DNA of 11,847 nt from Spirogloea muscicola (taxonomy: Eukaryota > Streptophyta > Zygnematophyceae > Spirogloeales > Spirogloeaceae). This document shows positions 1 through 6,586 of this stretch, in pieces. The position numbers and the translations under genes were made by a program. The notes beneath the pieces are model-generated. The model searched no databases. It saw nothing but the letters and a program-made list of their open reading frames with translations, and was not told the DNA's origin. Location of the stretch: assembly GCA_009602725.1 (NCBI GenBank), contig WELB01000103.1, forward strand, positions 1-11,847, written 5' to 3'. The first letter of the stretch is position 1; each line of letters starts with the position of its first letter.

Positions 1-312
1 TTCAGGAGGCCGGATGAACTCTTCCGTACGGCCACCCATCGCCTGTTGGGTCTCCCCCCGCTGTCTGCTTGGCGTGCTGCAGTGTAAGTGTGGGGAGCGG
101 GCGACGGACCCGGCGGAGCTGGCGGCGCATATCCTCCGCTGCGCCACTGGAGGCGAACGTACAGCTGCTCACGACCTCCTCCGAGATGCAATGTTCGGCA
201 TCTTCCAGGAGGCCGGATACACGGTGGCCATGGAGAATACGTCGGTCATGCCCATCCTCCAGAGGGCGGACGGACTCCACACGCGCCGCGTCGACTTGGT
301 GGCGTCCACGCC
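1..312 (+). pseudogene. Non-LTR retrotransposon ORF, copy A, 5' piece (zinc knuckle and start of endonuclease-like region)
   Basis: The window opens inside the late part of a LINE-type ORF. The reading starts in frame 1 (RPDELFRTATHRLLGL) and moves to frame 2 near position 58, so there is a frameshift. In frame 2 (ATG at 14, probably not a real start) a zinc knuckle is visible with spacing C-x-C-x12-H-x3-C (C24, C26, H39, C43), then HDLLRDAMFGIFQEAGYTV and RRVDLVAST. The same order is seen in copy D at 4691-4326. In non-LTR elements this region follows the reverse transcriptase; a zinc knuckle followed by an R-x-D segment is typical of elements with a restriction-like endonuclease. The coding sense breaks at 312, where an insertion begins, and resumes at 749. 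Family assignment is from motif recognition; no RT domain lies in the window. Confidence 0.75.
238..312 (+). repeat. 75-bp direct repeat, left copy
   Basis: This stretch recurs at 749-823 with four mismatches and no gaps (offset 511 bp). It encodes SVMPILQRADGLHTRRVDL in both copies. It brackets the 436-bp insert at 313-748, and the coding sense of retroelement copy A continues across the pair. It is therefore either an unusually long target-site duplication or the overlap of two separately truncated copies. Confidence 0.85.
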
Positions 313-330
313 AGACGCTTCCAGGAGAGG

Positions 331-365
331 GCGGTGGCTGGGGGAGGCCAGCCCAGAACCTGCTC
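331..365 (-). repeat. Retroelement tail hairpin (type C end)
   Basis: Read on the minus strand it gives GGGCTGGC, a short loop, CAGCC, then ACCGCCCTCTCCTGGAAG. That matches the ends of the tails at 679-748 and 2595-2665. Its 3' end lies within about 20 bp of the left direct repeat. Confidence 0.55.
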
Positions 366-477
366 AGCAGCAAGAGAAGTACATTAGTCGATGTGCTTGC
401 CTTCGTGCTTGGCCACACAGGCCCTCCATCTCTTGATACACACTCCATTCCCCAGAACTGGTGTAGGATGACAACTG

Positions 478-524
478 GCTGGGACGGGGCCAGCCCAGAA
501 GAATTTTGGACAAGGTCCCACGAG
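478..524 (-). repeat. Retroelement tail hairpin
   Basis: On the minus strand this reads GGGACCTTGTCC, an ATTCTTC stretch, then GGGCTGGCCCCGTCCCAGC. It has the family order: ACCTTGTCC box, pyrimidine stretch, hairpin. The 3' end after the hairpin is not conserved here. Confidence 0.6.
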
Positions 525-678
525 CCGGTCGGCACCGCGGGCGGCGGCGCCGGGGGCTGGCCGGCGAGAGGCCTAGCCGCCCACTCGCGCGCGCCTCCCC
601 GGCCCCACTTGCAGCAGCCAGCTGCAGGCGCCAAGGTGGCCACTCAAGTCGCAGTGCGCACCAGCGCCCTTCAGACTT

Positions 679-748
679 TGTTCAATCTCTACATACGGGG
701 CTGCCCAATCACAGCTACCCCGCCCTCTACTGGTAAAAACCCCTCCTT
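679..748 (+). repeat. Retroelement tail hairpin (type C end)
   Basis: TTGTTCAATCTC, then GGGGCTGCCCAATCACAGC, then CGCCCTCTACTGG. It is close to the tail at 2595-2665. The right direct repeat, where retroelement coding sequence resumes, starts immediately after it at 749. Confidence 0.55.
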
Positions 749-823
749 TACGTCTGTCATGCCAATCCTCCAGAGGGCCGACGGACTCCACACGCGCCGC
801 GTCGACCTGGTGGCGTCCACGCC
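749..823 (+). repeat. 75-bp direct repeat, right copy
   Basis: Right partner of 238-312 (71 of 75 identical). Coding sequence continues from it into the C-terminal piece of copy A. Confidence 0.85.
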
Positions 824-1277
824 GGGCGGCGGCGCGCGCATTATTGCTGATGTGGTCACCACTGATGTGGTCGACAGCTCCAACCTGGGGCTCTCTGCTT
901 CGCGGGCTGGCCACGCTGCGGCGAAGGCCGCTCGCAGCAAGGCGGCCAAAGACGCCGACCACCCGGTTGCAGATGAGTTCGTACCCCTGGCCGTGGACGT
1001 GCACGGGGCGCTCGGGTCCCAGTGGCTCGACCTGCTGGCCAGGCTTGCGCGGCGCGCTGTGTCCCGCAGGCGCGGTGAGCCGGCTGACTTCAACGCCGCT
1101 GGCTCGTGGGCCCAGGTATACCGCATGCGATTGTCAGTCTCCCTTCAGCGGTCCATGGCCCACGCCTTGCATCGGCGTGCTGGCCGTGCTCTCGCTGCGG
1201 CCTCAGGCTTTCGGCAGGGGGATAGTTTTCCGGCAGCTACTTTGTCGGAGTTGAGGCTCCTCACTCGTAAGTACTGA
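749..1277 (+). pseudogene. Non-LTR retrotransposon ORF, copy A, C-terminal piece
   Basis: The frame is open from before 749 to the TGA at 1275-1277. In order it shows RRVDLVAST, then GGGARIIADVVTTDVVDSS (the R-x-D ... DVV pattern of restriction-like endonucleases), an alanine/lysine-rich linker, DEFVPLAVDVHGALGS, SWAQVYRMRLSVSLQRS, HRRAGRALAAASG and the end LRLLTRKY. It is the best preserved C-terminal half in the window and agrees with copy D over the whole length. The role of the domain after the endonuclease-like part is unknown to me; it recurs in every copy here. It is only a fragment, because the 5' part is cut off by the insert at 313-748. An apparent open frame from position 69 is not meaningful, since it runs out of frame through the 5' piece and through the insert. 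Confidence 0.75.
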
Positions 1278-1355
1278 GTGGTCCCCCGTTCTGACGTAGC
1301 TTCTTCAGGCCCCTTCGTAGCTGCTTAGCGCTTTTTTTAGGCCCCTCCGTCATTT
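1278..1355 (+). other. 3'-UTR of retroelement copy A
   Basis: After the stop codon the sequence holds the TTCGTAGCTGCTTAGC box, which also follows the stops of copies C, G, H and I, and then a T-rich stretch. It leads directly into the tail hairpin at 1356. Confidence 0.6.
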
Positions 1356-1431
1356 GGCCCCTTTTGAACCTTTGTCAATTCTTTTCGGGCTGGCTTTTCA
1401 CAGCCCTTGCCCCCATTGGGAGTGCCACTTC
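1356..1431 (+). repeat. Retroelement tail hairpin (type A end), reference copy
   Basis: Order of blocks: GGCCCCTTTTGAACC, TTTGTCAATTCTTTTC, the hairpin GGGCTG/CAGCCC (1387-1406), then TTGCCCCCATTGGGAG and CCACTTC. The inverted copies at 2492-2560 and 3611-3684 match it over the full length. It sits about 80 bp after the stop of copy A, so it is probably that element's 3' terminus. By analogy with other non-LTR elements such a stem-loop may be what the reverse transcriptase recognises; that role is inference. Confidence 0.75.
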
Positions 1432-1456
1432 TCTCCTTTGTTCCTTCCTTTCCTTG

Positions 1457-1512
1457 CAGCTGGCCTGTCACGGCCACTGCCTTACACTGGATGAGCTGTT
1501 CTTCACCCTCGT
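1457..1512 (+). repeat. Diverged retroelement tail hairpin
   Basis: CAGCTGGCCTGTCACGGCCACTG, then a TGGATGAGCTGTTCTTC end, resembles the family with several changes. The stretch from here to about 1713 holds no recognised gene. ATG 1609 opens a frame into copy B, but its first 35 or so codons match no other copy. Confidence 0.4.
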
Positions 1513-1713
1513 CTCCACACTCTCCCGCTCCTTCGGAAAACTGCTCATTCTTCTGTAAGGGTGTCTTTCCACGAGAAACAGCTCCCCCAAAGAAGGCAAT
1601 TGCTTTGAATGAGTAATACAGAGGCCAGGCCCAGCCGTACGAGGCGCAAACCACGACAGCACGCTCCATTACTTGTGCCAATTGGACGATCGGACCTCTC
1701 TGTGGCGGACCTG

Positions 1714-2064
1714 GGCAAGGAGCGCAAATACGCCGACCACCCTGCTGGGGATGCATTCGCGGCACTGGCAATTGACGTACACGGGGCTTTTGGCAGCCGC
1801 TGGCTGGAACTCATCCAGCGGCTTGCCCGGCAGACCGTTGAGCGGCGGCCGGGTCAGCCAGGGGAGCTGCCCGGCTTCAACGCTGCCGGCTCACTAGCAC
1901 AGGTGTTCCGCATGCGGCTGGCGGTCTCGTTTCAGCGCTCTCTGGCTCACGCAGTCCACTCGCGAGCCGGCTGCGCTAGGGCTGCTGCATCTGGGTCTAG
2001 GCGAGGTGCCTCTTCCCCAGCTGCGAGCTTCTCGGACTTGATGCTGCTCACTCGTGGGTACTGA
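1714..2064 (+). pseudogene. Non-LTR retrotransposon ORF, copy B, C-terminal piece
   Basis: From about 1714 to the stop at 2062-2064 the frame encodes ERKYADHPAGDAFAALAID, VHGAFGSRWLELIQRLARQ, GSLAQVFRMRLAVSFQRS, HSRAGCARAAASGSRRG and the end FSDLMLLTRGY. It matches the C-terminal domain of copies A and D. The frame is open back to an ATG at 1609, but the residues before about 1714 match no other copy and the endonuclease-like part is absent, so this is a 5'-truncated insertion that happens to be preceded by an open frame. No frameshift is seen in the matching part. It cannot be a functional element alone. Confidence 0.72.
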
Positions 2065-2203
2065 GCTTCCCTTTTCGTCGTCTCGTGTCTATCCGTGTAA
2101 ATTTACTTTTCGGCACCTTGTTTGGCTCTTTGGATTTTGTCCATTCTTTTAGGGGCTGGCCTCTGCCAGCCCCTCTTCTCCATGGGCGCGCACTTTCCAT
2201 TCT
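2065..2203 (+). repeat. 3'-UTR of copy B with a perfect tail hairpin (type B end)
   Basis: After the stop come GCTTCC, TCGTCTCGTGTCTA, TTCGGCACC, GGCTCTTTGGA and TTGTCCATTCTTTT. These blocks recur in the minus-strand tails at 5379-5504 and 8283-8410. The hairpin at 2152-2173 is a perfect 9-bp stem (GGGGCTGGC/GCCAGCCCC) with loop CTCT, followed by CCATGGGCGCGCACTTTCC. Confidence 0.75.
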
Positions 2204-2355
2204 TTCTCTTGGCAACAAATGCAGATCGGAAGCGACTTGCTAAAGCGAAGGCGGAAATGCGTCGTCCTGCCGAAGCCCCAGAGACAGCAGCCACGGCGCG
2301 GCGTGCCGCTGTTCTGCCCGCCAAGCGCACGGCATGGGCTGCTTCTCCCCTGTGA
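2204..2355 (+). pseudogene. Fragment with coding character, unknown origin, ending just before a tail hairpin
   Basis: One frame is open through to the TGA at 2353-2355 and reads as a basic, alanine-rich C-terminus (ADRKRLAKAKAEMRRPAEAP, later ending AWAASPL). A tail hairpin follows at 2354-2419. The base composition is coding-like, but I do not recognise the protein. It may be the end of another retroelement ORF or host sequence caught between two insertions. The nominal ATG at 2122 lies inside the tail of copy B and is unlikely to be a real start. Confidence 0.3.
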
Positions 2356-2419
2356 CCTCCAATGTCCATTCTATTCTGGGCTGGCTTTGCTAGCCCCTCT
2401 TTTTCTATGGGCGAGCCCT
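2354..2419 (+). repeat. Retroelement tail hairpin (type B end), left arm of an inverted pair
   Basis: AATGTCCATTCTATTC, then GGGCTGGCTTTGCTAGCCC (2378-2396), then CTATGGGCGAGCCC. About 40 bp of it is repeated in inverted orientation at 2442-2481. Confidence 0.7.
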
Positions 2420-2441
2420 CCCCTTATCCGTGCTGAAAAAT

Positions 2442-2490
2442 GCTCGCCCATAGAGGATAGGGGCTGGGAAAGTCCAGCCCCAATAAAAGA
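2442..2490 (-). repeat. Retroelement tail hairpin (type B end), right arm of an inverted pair
   Basis: Inverted partner of 2378-2416, about 25 bp away. On the minus strand it reads GGGGCTGGACTTTCCCAGCC, CCTATCCTCTATGGGCGAGC. The 3' ends of the two tails face each other. Confidence 0.7.
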
Positions 2491-2491
2491 C

Positions 2492-2560
2492 GAAGTGGCT
2501 CTCCCAAAGGGGGCAAGGGCCGTGAAAAGCCAGCCCGAATGACAAAGGCTCGAAGGGGCC
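2492..2560 (-). repeat. Retroelement tail hairpin (type A end)
   Basis: Inverted near-copy of 1356-1431. On the minus strand it gives GGCCCCTTCGAGCCTTTGTC, CGGGCTGGCTTTTCACGGCC, then CTTTGGGAGAGCCACTTC. It carries no coding sequence. Confidence 0.7.
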
Positions 2561-2594
2561 ATGAAAGAGCTGAGAGGGCCTGCTTCTCATCAAA

Positions 2595-2665
2595 CTTGTT
2601 CATTCTCTTTTTTTCTGGGCTGGCCAATCAGAGCCATCGCCGCCCTTCTACTGGAAGAGTCTTCT
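2595..2665 (+). repeat. Retroelement tail hairpin (type C end) joined to a retroelement coding tail
   Basis: CTTGTTCATTCTC, a T-run, CTGGGCTGGCCAATCAGAGC, then CGCCCTTCTACTGGAAGAG. The final coding stretch of copy I begins within a few bases of its end, so one copy's 3' end abuts the interior of another. Confidence 0.6.
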
Positions 2666-2733
2666 TATCTACCAGGACCCGCTACCAGGAGCCCAATTTC
2701 TCTGACCTGCAGCTGCTTAGCAGGGTTTACTGA
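2666..2733 (+). pseudogene. Non-LTR retrotransposon ORF, copy I, last about 20 codons
   Basis: The frame ends RTRYQEPNFSDLQLLSRVY at the TGA 2731-2733. Nucleotides match the end of copy H (6862-6925) closely. Everything upstream is replaced by the tail hairpin at 2595-2665. It is a short relic, not a gene. Confidence 0.65.
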
Positions 2734-2870
2734 GTTCTTCGTAGCTGCTTACTTCCTTTTGTGCTTGCTTTTTGTCCAAACAATCTTGCACAATGACGCA
2801 TCCGGCTCCTTCATACCTTATCCAGTGCTTTTGGGCTGGCCTCTCACAGCCACCAGGAAGCGCTGTGGGC
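2734..2870 (+). repeat. 3'-UTR of copy I with a tail hairpin
   Basis: It begins with TTCTTCGTAGCTGCTTACTT and a TTTTGTGCTTG stretch, shared with copies C, G and H, and ends in TTTTGGGCTGGCCTCTCACA, GCC. It meets the minus-strand tail of copy C, so copies I and C converge. Confidence 0.6.
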
Positions 2871-2887
2871 CAGCGGAGAAGAAGGGC

Positions 2888-2936
2888 TCGCCCATTGAGG
2901 ATAGGGGCTGGAAAAGCCAGCCCAAAATGGATGAAC
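2888..2936 (-). repeat. Tail hairpin ending copy C (type B end)
   Basis: On the minus strand: CATCCATTTTGGGCTGGC, TTTTCCAGCC, CCTATCCTCAATGGGCGAGC. The end is almost identical to that of copy H at 7011-7053. It is the probable terminus of copy C, whose stop is at 3057-3059. Confidence 0.72.
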
Positions 2937-2951
2937 GAAGTACGAGAAGGG

Positions 2952-3009
2952 GCCACGGGAAGAAGTGGCTCTCCCAATGGGGACAAGGGCTGTGAGAAGC
3001 CACGGGAAG
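2952..3009 (-). mobile_element. 36-bp solo tail fragment with 11-bp target-site duplication
   Basis: GCCACGGGAAG occurs at 2952-2962 and again at 2999-3009. Between them (2963-2998) lies a minus-strand fragment of the type A tail, starting within the hairpin (TTCTCACAGCCC on the minus strand) and running to GGGAGAGCCACTT. It interrupts the 3'-UTR of copy C; the corresponding region of copy H lacks it. This is the clearest insertion with matching flanks in the window and fixes the element's 3' end at or near CCACTTC. Confidence 0.7.
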
Positions 3010-3056
3010 GGCTAAGAAAAACAAGCACAACAAGAAACAAAGCAGCTACGAAGCAC

Positions 3057-3396
3057 TCAGTCACCCCTGCTAAGCAGCCTCAGGTCAGAGAAGCTGGGCT
3101 CCTGGAAGAGGGTCCCCTGGCCAGAGCCAGAGGCAGCAGCGAGGGCTCTGCCGGCACGCAGGTGCAGCGCGCGGGCCATAGACCGCTGCAGCGAGACGGC
3201 CAAGCGCATACGGTACACCTGCGCCAGCGACCCGGCTGCAGGAACGTCCACCGGCTCCCCATGGAAGCGGCGGACAATGGCGAGGCGGGTTGAGCAGCTC
3301 GAGCCACCGAGCGCCCAGCGCCCCATGCGTGTCGATAGCCAGCGGGAAGAACTCGTCTTCCAGCGGAGGGACCCCGTGGGGAGCGCCAGGGCGCAT
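3057..3396 (-). pseudogene. Non-LTR retrotransposon ORF, copy C, C-terminal piece with frameshift
   Basis: On the minus strand one frame gives LEDEFFPLAIDTHGALGARW and LELL. A frameshift near 3293-3297 moves to a second frame giving RRFHGEPVDVPAAGSLAQVY, RMRLAVSLQRS, HLRAGRALAAASGSGQG and LRLLSRGD before the TGA at 3057-3059. Its closest relative here is copy H. The part upstream of about 3396 is GC-rich and does not align with the endonuclease-like region of copies A and D. The 3'-UTR (3056 down to 2888) carries the TGCTTCGTAGCTGCTT box. Confidence 0.7.
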
Positions 3397-3477
3397 GGGC
3401 GGCCGGCCGCGGCCCGGCGGCGTGCGCAGCTCAGCGCCGAGCCGGCCTAGTAAATATTCAGCTCTTCCCGATGACAG

Positions 3478-3530
3478 CCATGGCTGTGAGAGAAGTGGCT
3501 GTGAGGCCAGCCCACAGACATGAACAAGGT
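3478..3530 (-). repeat. Retroelement tail hairpin, diverged
   Basis: On the minus strand: ACCTTGTTCATGTCTGTG, then GGGCTGGCCTCACAGCCAC, then TTCTCTCACAGCC. The block order is conserved but the end is not. The stretch between copy C and this tail holds no gene. Confidence 0.5.
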
Positions 3531-3610
3531 CTGAAAAGGAAAGAAAGCGTCTGAAAGGGCCGTATGGCGAAATTTAAGCGTGTCCTGGTGGAGAGCAGTG
3601 GCTGTGAGAA

Positions 3611-3684
3611 GAAGTGGCTCTCCCAATGGCGGCAAGGGCTGTGAGAAGCCAGCCCGAAAAGACTTGACAGAGTTTGAAGGGGCC
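3611..3684 (-). repeat. Retroelement tail hairpin (type A end), complete
   Basis: Full-length inverted match to 1356-1431, ending GGGAGAGCCACTTC on the minus strand. GGCTGTGAGAAG occurs at 3600-3611 and 3637-3648. The second is part of the element's own hairpin, so the element either landed next to another hairpin copy or the pair is an insertion duplication. Confidence 0.7.
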
Positions 3685-3897
3685 AAAACTACAAAGGGCA
3701 GAAGCGCTATCGCAAAATTTGGTGTAGGATGAATCACTCAATAACAACGAGTAAGGAACCCAAAGTGAGGAGCCCAGAGGAATGGACAAGGTCTGAAAGG
3801 ATGGCGCAAGAAGCAAGATGCTAAACGCGAAGACGTCAGCAAGTAGGCTCTTAGTAACCTCTAGTCAGTCCCACGTCGGAAGAGCCACTTCTACTAG
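3685..3897. other. No gene seen between retroelement relics
   Basis: I find no convincing coding frame, RNA gene or repeat core here. Weak family traces are GAATGGACAAGGTCTGAAAGG near 3780 (the inverted ACCTTGTCC box) and GAAGAGCCACTTCTACTAG near 3880, which resembles a type A end in plus orientation. Confidence 0.4.
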
Positions 3898-5050
3898 TTA
3901 GTAAATGGAGTTCGAGTAGCTAGAGGGCGGAAAGACGTCGCCCTGACGGAATCTGGAGGCAGCAGCCAAGGCGCGGCCTGCACGCACGTGGACTGCAAAG
4001 GTAAGGGACCTCGGCAGGGAGATGGCCAGGCGCATCCTTGACACTTGAGCAAGCGATCCGGCGGCACTGAAGCCGGGCTGCTCGCTCTGCTGCCCTTGGC
4101 GGCGGGCCACTGCACGCCGCGCAAGGCGCTGAAGGAGGTCGAGCCATCGGGTCCCAAATGCTCCATGGACGTCGACGGCCAGCGGGACAAGTCCATCGCC
4201 CGCTGGGTGATCGGAGTGTTTTCTGTCCTTGACGCCCGCCGCTTGGCCGTCTGTGTAGCCCGCCTCCTGCGGCGAGCGTTGGGCGCTGCTGGAATCGACG
4301 CAGTCTGTGGGGACAACGTCTGCAATGGGCCGGGGCCCCCAACCCAGCGCGTTGGCGACGAGATCGGCGCGCCGACCCGGGAGGCGCCATCCGCTCCAGC
4401 TGTCAGAGGCATGACACCGGAGTTTCGTACTGCCACTGTGTAACCTGCCTCCATGAAGATGCCGTACATTGCATTCCGTTGCAGGTCGTGAGTGCCGGTC
4501 GGCTCCCCACTTCGTGCGCATTGGAGCATGTGGGCCGCCAGAGACGCCGCGTCTGGACTGCGCTCGCCGCATGCACACTGCACCACGCCACTGAGGCAGG
4601 GTGGATGGAGGCCGAGGAGGCGGTGTACAGCCGTGCGGAAGACGTCGTCGGGCATCCGGAGCGCGTCGTGTATGGGCAAGGCGGACAACCAGGCTGCAGC
4701 CCCTGGGGAGGATGCAGATAGCAGCCGCGCGCGTCCCCGAGGTCGTCGGAAGGCAGAAGCCCCGTCGCCGCGGTGGAAGAGGCCGCATCCACCTCCGCCA
4801 TGAAGCGAGCTTGGGCTGGAGGTCGGCCGTGCGCGAGAGGTGCGCGAACGGGTCTGCCCGTTGCACCAGGGCGGGGTGGTCCACGAGCAGCGCATCCCGG
4901 GCCGAGCGAAGAGCCGCCTGAAAGGGCAGCAAGCCGGTCTTTACGGCCGCAGCCGCCTGCTCCGGCAGGCGAACACCATGCCAAATGAATCGCTGAGACA
5001 CGGAAGCCGCAAGCTGCGCCCAGCTACCCAGGTGCGCTGCCCGGCAGGCG
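3898..5050 (-). pseudogene. Non-LTR retrotransposon ORF, copy D, longest copy, two frameshifts
   Basis: Read on the minus strand, the upstream third (about 5050-4780) is in one frame (for example LLPFQAALRSARDALLVDHP). The middle (about 4730-4390) is in a second frame, with AWLSALP (4691-4671), RLLGL (about 4622), a C-x-C-x12-H-x3-C zinc knuckle (4577-4518) and MEAGYTVAV (about 4451). The last part returns to the first frame: GRRADLVANALGWGPRPIAD (about 4377), VPLAVDVHGAFGTRWLDLL (about 4188), RMRLAISL, VRAGRALAAAS, and the stop at 3898-3900. The order is that of the region downstream of the reverse transcriptase in LINE-type ORFs. Two frameshifts and a missing RT domain make it a pseudogene. 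Its upstream end is approximate. Confidence 0.78.
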
Positions 5051-5201
5051 CGAGCAAGCGAGCAGCAGCCCAGACCACCACGGCTCACAGTCAGGGAGAA
5101 GAGAGAAGGCGCCCTGTGCGCATGAAATTGAACGGGATGCCGATTCTAGCCTTACAAATGTCCTGCTGTCCTGCTGGGTGATGAGTTGGCTAAGGGGGGC
5201 A

Positions 5202-5360
5202 CTAATATCCTCGAGTGAGCACATACAAATTTGACGAGCTAAGCTGAGGAGCCAGACCACCACAACGGAAGCCATTAGCCTGGGCTTATGCAAGCCCAGC
5301 ACGCTGGTGTATTGCGAGTGCCTGAGAGCGCTGTAGACTAAATGATAGCCGCATCCTATA
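5202..5360 (-). pseudogene. Non-LTR retrotransposon ORF, copy E, last about 50 codons with internal stop
   Basis: The minus strand reads RMRLSFSLQRSQALAIHQRA, GLA, an in-frame TAA (5286-5288), then AQANGFRCGG and the end YVLTRGY with TAG at 5202-5204. The register is kept on both sides of the stop, so the copy decayed by point mutation. It starts abruptly at about 5360, just after the tail hairpin of copy F. About 110 bp without recognised content separate it from copy D. Confidence 0.68.
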
Positions 5361-5378
5361 GCAGGCAATGATGGAGAA

Positions 5379-5504
5379 GAAGTGCTCTCTTCCATAGAAT
5401 GCACGGGCTGGGAAAGGCCAGCCCAAGAAGAATAGACAAGGTCCAAAGAGCCGGAAGGCGCCGAAATCAACACAGCTAGTCACGAGAGTACCGCAGATGG
5501 AAGC
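5379..5504 (-). repeat. 3'-UTR and tail hairpin of copy F
   Basis: Running from just after the stop of copy F, the minus strand shows GCTTCC, CTCTCGTGACTAGC, TTTCGGCGCCTTCCGGCTC, GGACCTTGTC, GGGCTGGCCTTTCCCAGCCC and ATGGAAGAGAGCACTTC. The copy at 8283-8410 is similar over nearly all of this length, and copy B's UTR shares the blocks. Confidence 0.75.
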
Positions 5505-5551
5505 TTACCAACCGCGTGTAGCAGCAACAAGTCGGAGTAACTCGCAGCTGG
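5505..5551 (-). pseudogene. Non-LTR retrotransposon ORF, copy F, last about 15 codons
   Basis: The minus strand reads AASYSDLLLLHAVG then TAA (5505-5507), matching AASFSDLMLLTRGY of copy B. It begins where a tail hairpin would be expected in copy G's UTR, directly after a GGACCCTGTCCACTCTTTT stretch. Confidence 0.6.
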
Positions 5552-5708
5552 AAAAGAGTGGACAGGGTCCAGAGGGGCAAGCACGTCCTCGTGTGCCGAG
5601 CCACTTGAGCGAGACGTGCCCACCCGGGCCCAGTTCTTCGTAAACCCGCTTCAAGGAGAAGCACTAAGGAAAACAAGCACAAGAAGAAACTAAGCAGCTA
5701 CGAAGCAC
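5552..5708 (-). other. 3'-UTR of copy G
   Basis: After copy G's stop the minus strand has TGCTTCGTAGCTGCTT, TTCTTGTGCTTGTTTTCC and, at the far end, CCCCTCTGGACCCTGTCC. These are the standard UTR blocks; the hairpin itself is missing because copy F follows. Confidence 0.55.
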
Positions 5709-5815
5709 TCAGTAACCTCTGCTAAGCAGCCTCAGGTCAAAGAAAAAGGGAAAGAGGCTCCCCGCCTAGACCCAGATGCAGCAGCCATAGCGCGGCCTGC
5801 TCGCGAGTGGACTGC
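5709..5815 (-). pseudogene. Non-LTR retrotransposon ORF, copy G, last about 35 codons with frameshift
   Basis: The minus strand reads AVHSRAGRAMAAASGSRRGA, like copy B. It then loses frame in a T-rich stretch and ends with the nucleotides of LRLLSRGY and the TGA at 5709-5711. It starts abruptly near 5815. The bases from there to 5944 hold nothing I recognise. Confidence 0.65.
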
Positions 5816-5944
5816 TCGCGGGAGGCCTCTTAAACAGCGGCCGGAGGACGGAGCCGCCGCCGCCACTTCACTCTCCTCCCCGCTTGCCGCCTCCTCCTGC
5901 CTATTTGTGTCGATCCGACTATGTCAGCTAACTTGGTTGAACAC

Positions 5945-6493
<549 letters not shown>

Positions 6494-6496
6494 GGC

Positions 6497-6586
6497 GACC
6501 AAACGCGGACAACAACAACAATAAAAACGGCTCATCAAGTGCAGACAACAACAACAACGACCGCTCATCAAACGCGGACTACATCA
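6497..6586 (+). repeat. AAC-rich imperfect tandem repeats
   Basis: A module of about 35 bp, roughly CAAACGCGGACAACAACAA followed by a GCTCAT end, occurs about two and a half times. The last partial unit runs into the palindrome centred at 6587. Confidence 0.7.

Larger units (their letters stand above)
313..748. mobile_element. Composite insert inside retroelement copy A, bounded by outward-facing tail hairpins
   Basis: The left end (about 313-365) is a minus-strand retroelement tail and the right end (about 679-748) a plus-strand tail, so the last bases of both tails touch the flanking 75-bp direct repeats. A third tail (minus, 478-524) lies inside. The two ends form imperfect inverted repeats of about 38 bp. 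The middle (about 525-678) is GC-rich and has no recognisable coding content. It may be two or three nested insertions, or one snap-back non-autonomous element. No transposase is visible. Confidence 0.55.

Noticed and set aside
313-748. Classical DNA transposon with terminal inverted repeats
   Set aside because: The inverted ends are the same tail sequence that ends the LINE-like copies, the flanking duplication is 75 bp rather than 2-10 bp, and there is no transposase.
69-1277. 402-codon continuous open frame as one protein
   Set aside because: Its first two thirds are the wrong frame of the retroelement 5' piece plus the insert; only the part after 749 is in the true frame, and the nominal start is TTG.
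2595-2733. Introner-type element: the hairpin repeat read as an intron inside a coding sequence
   Set aside because: No consistent GT donor precedes the hairpin and upstream sequence does not continue the protein, so junction of two insertions fits better.
1356-3684. CRISPR-like array of repeated palindromic units
   Set aside because: The units differ in orientation, spacing and length, occur next to retroelement ORF ends, and no spacer-repeat regularity or cas gene is present.
459-3732. Shared 13-mer TGGTGTAGGATGA at 459-471 and 3720-3732
   Set aside because: Both lie near minus-strand tails, but the similarity does not extend and may be chance or a short family trace.
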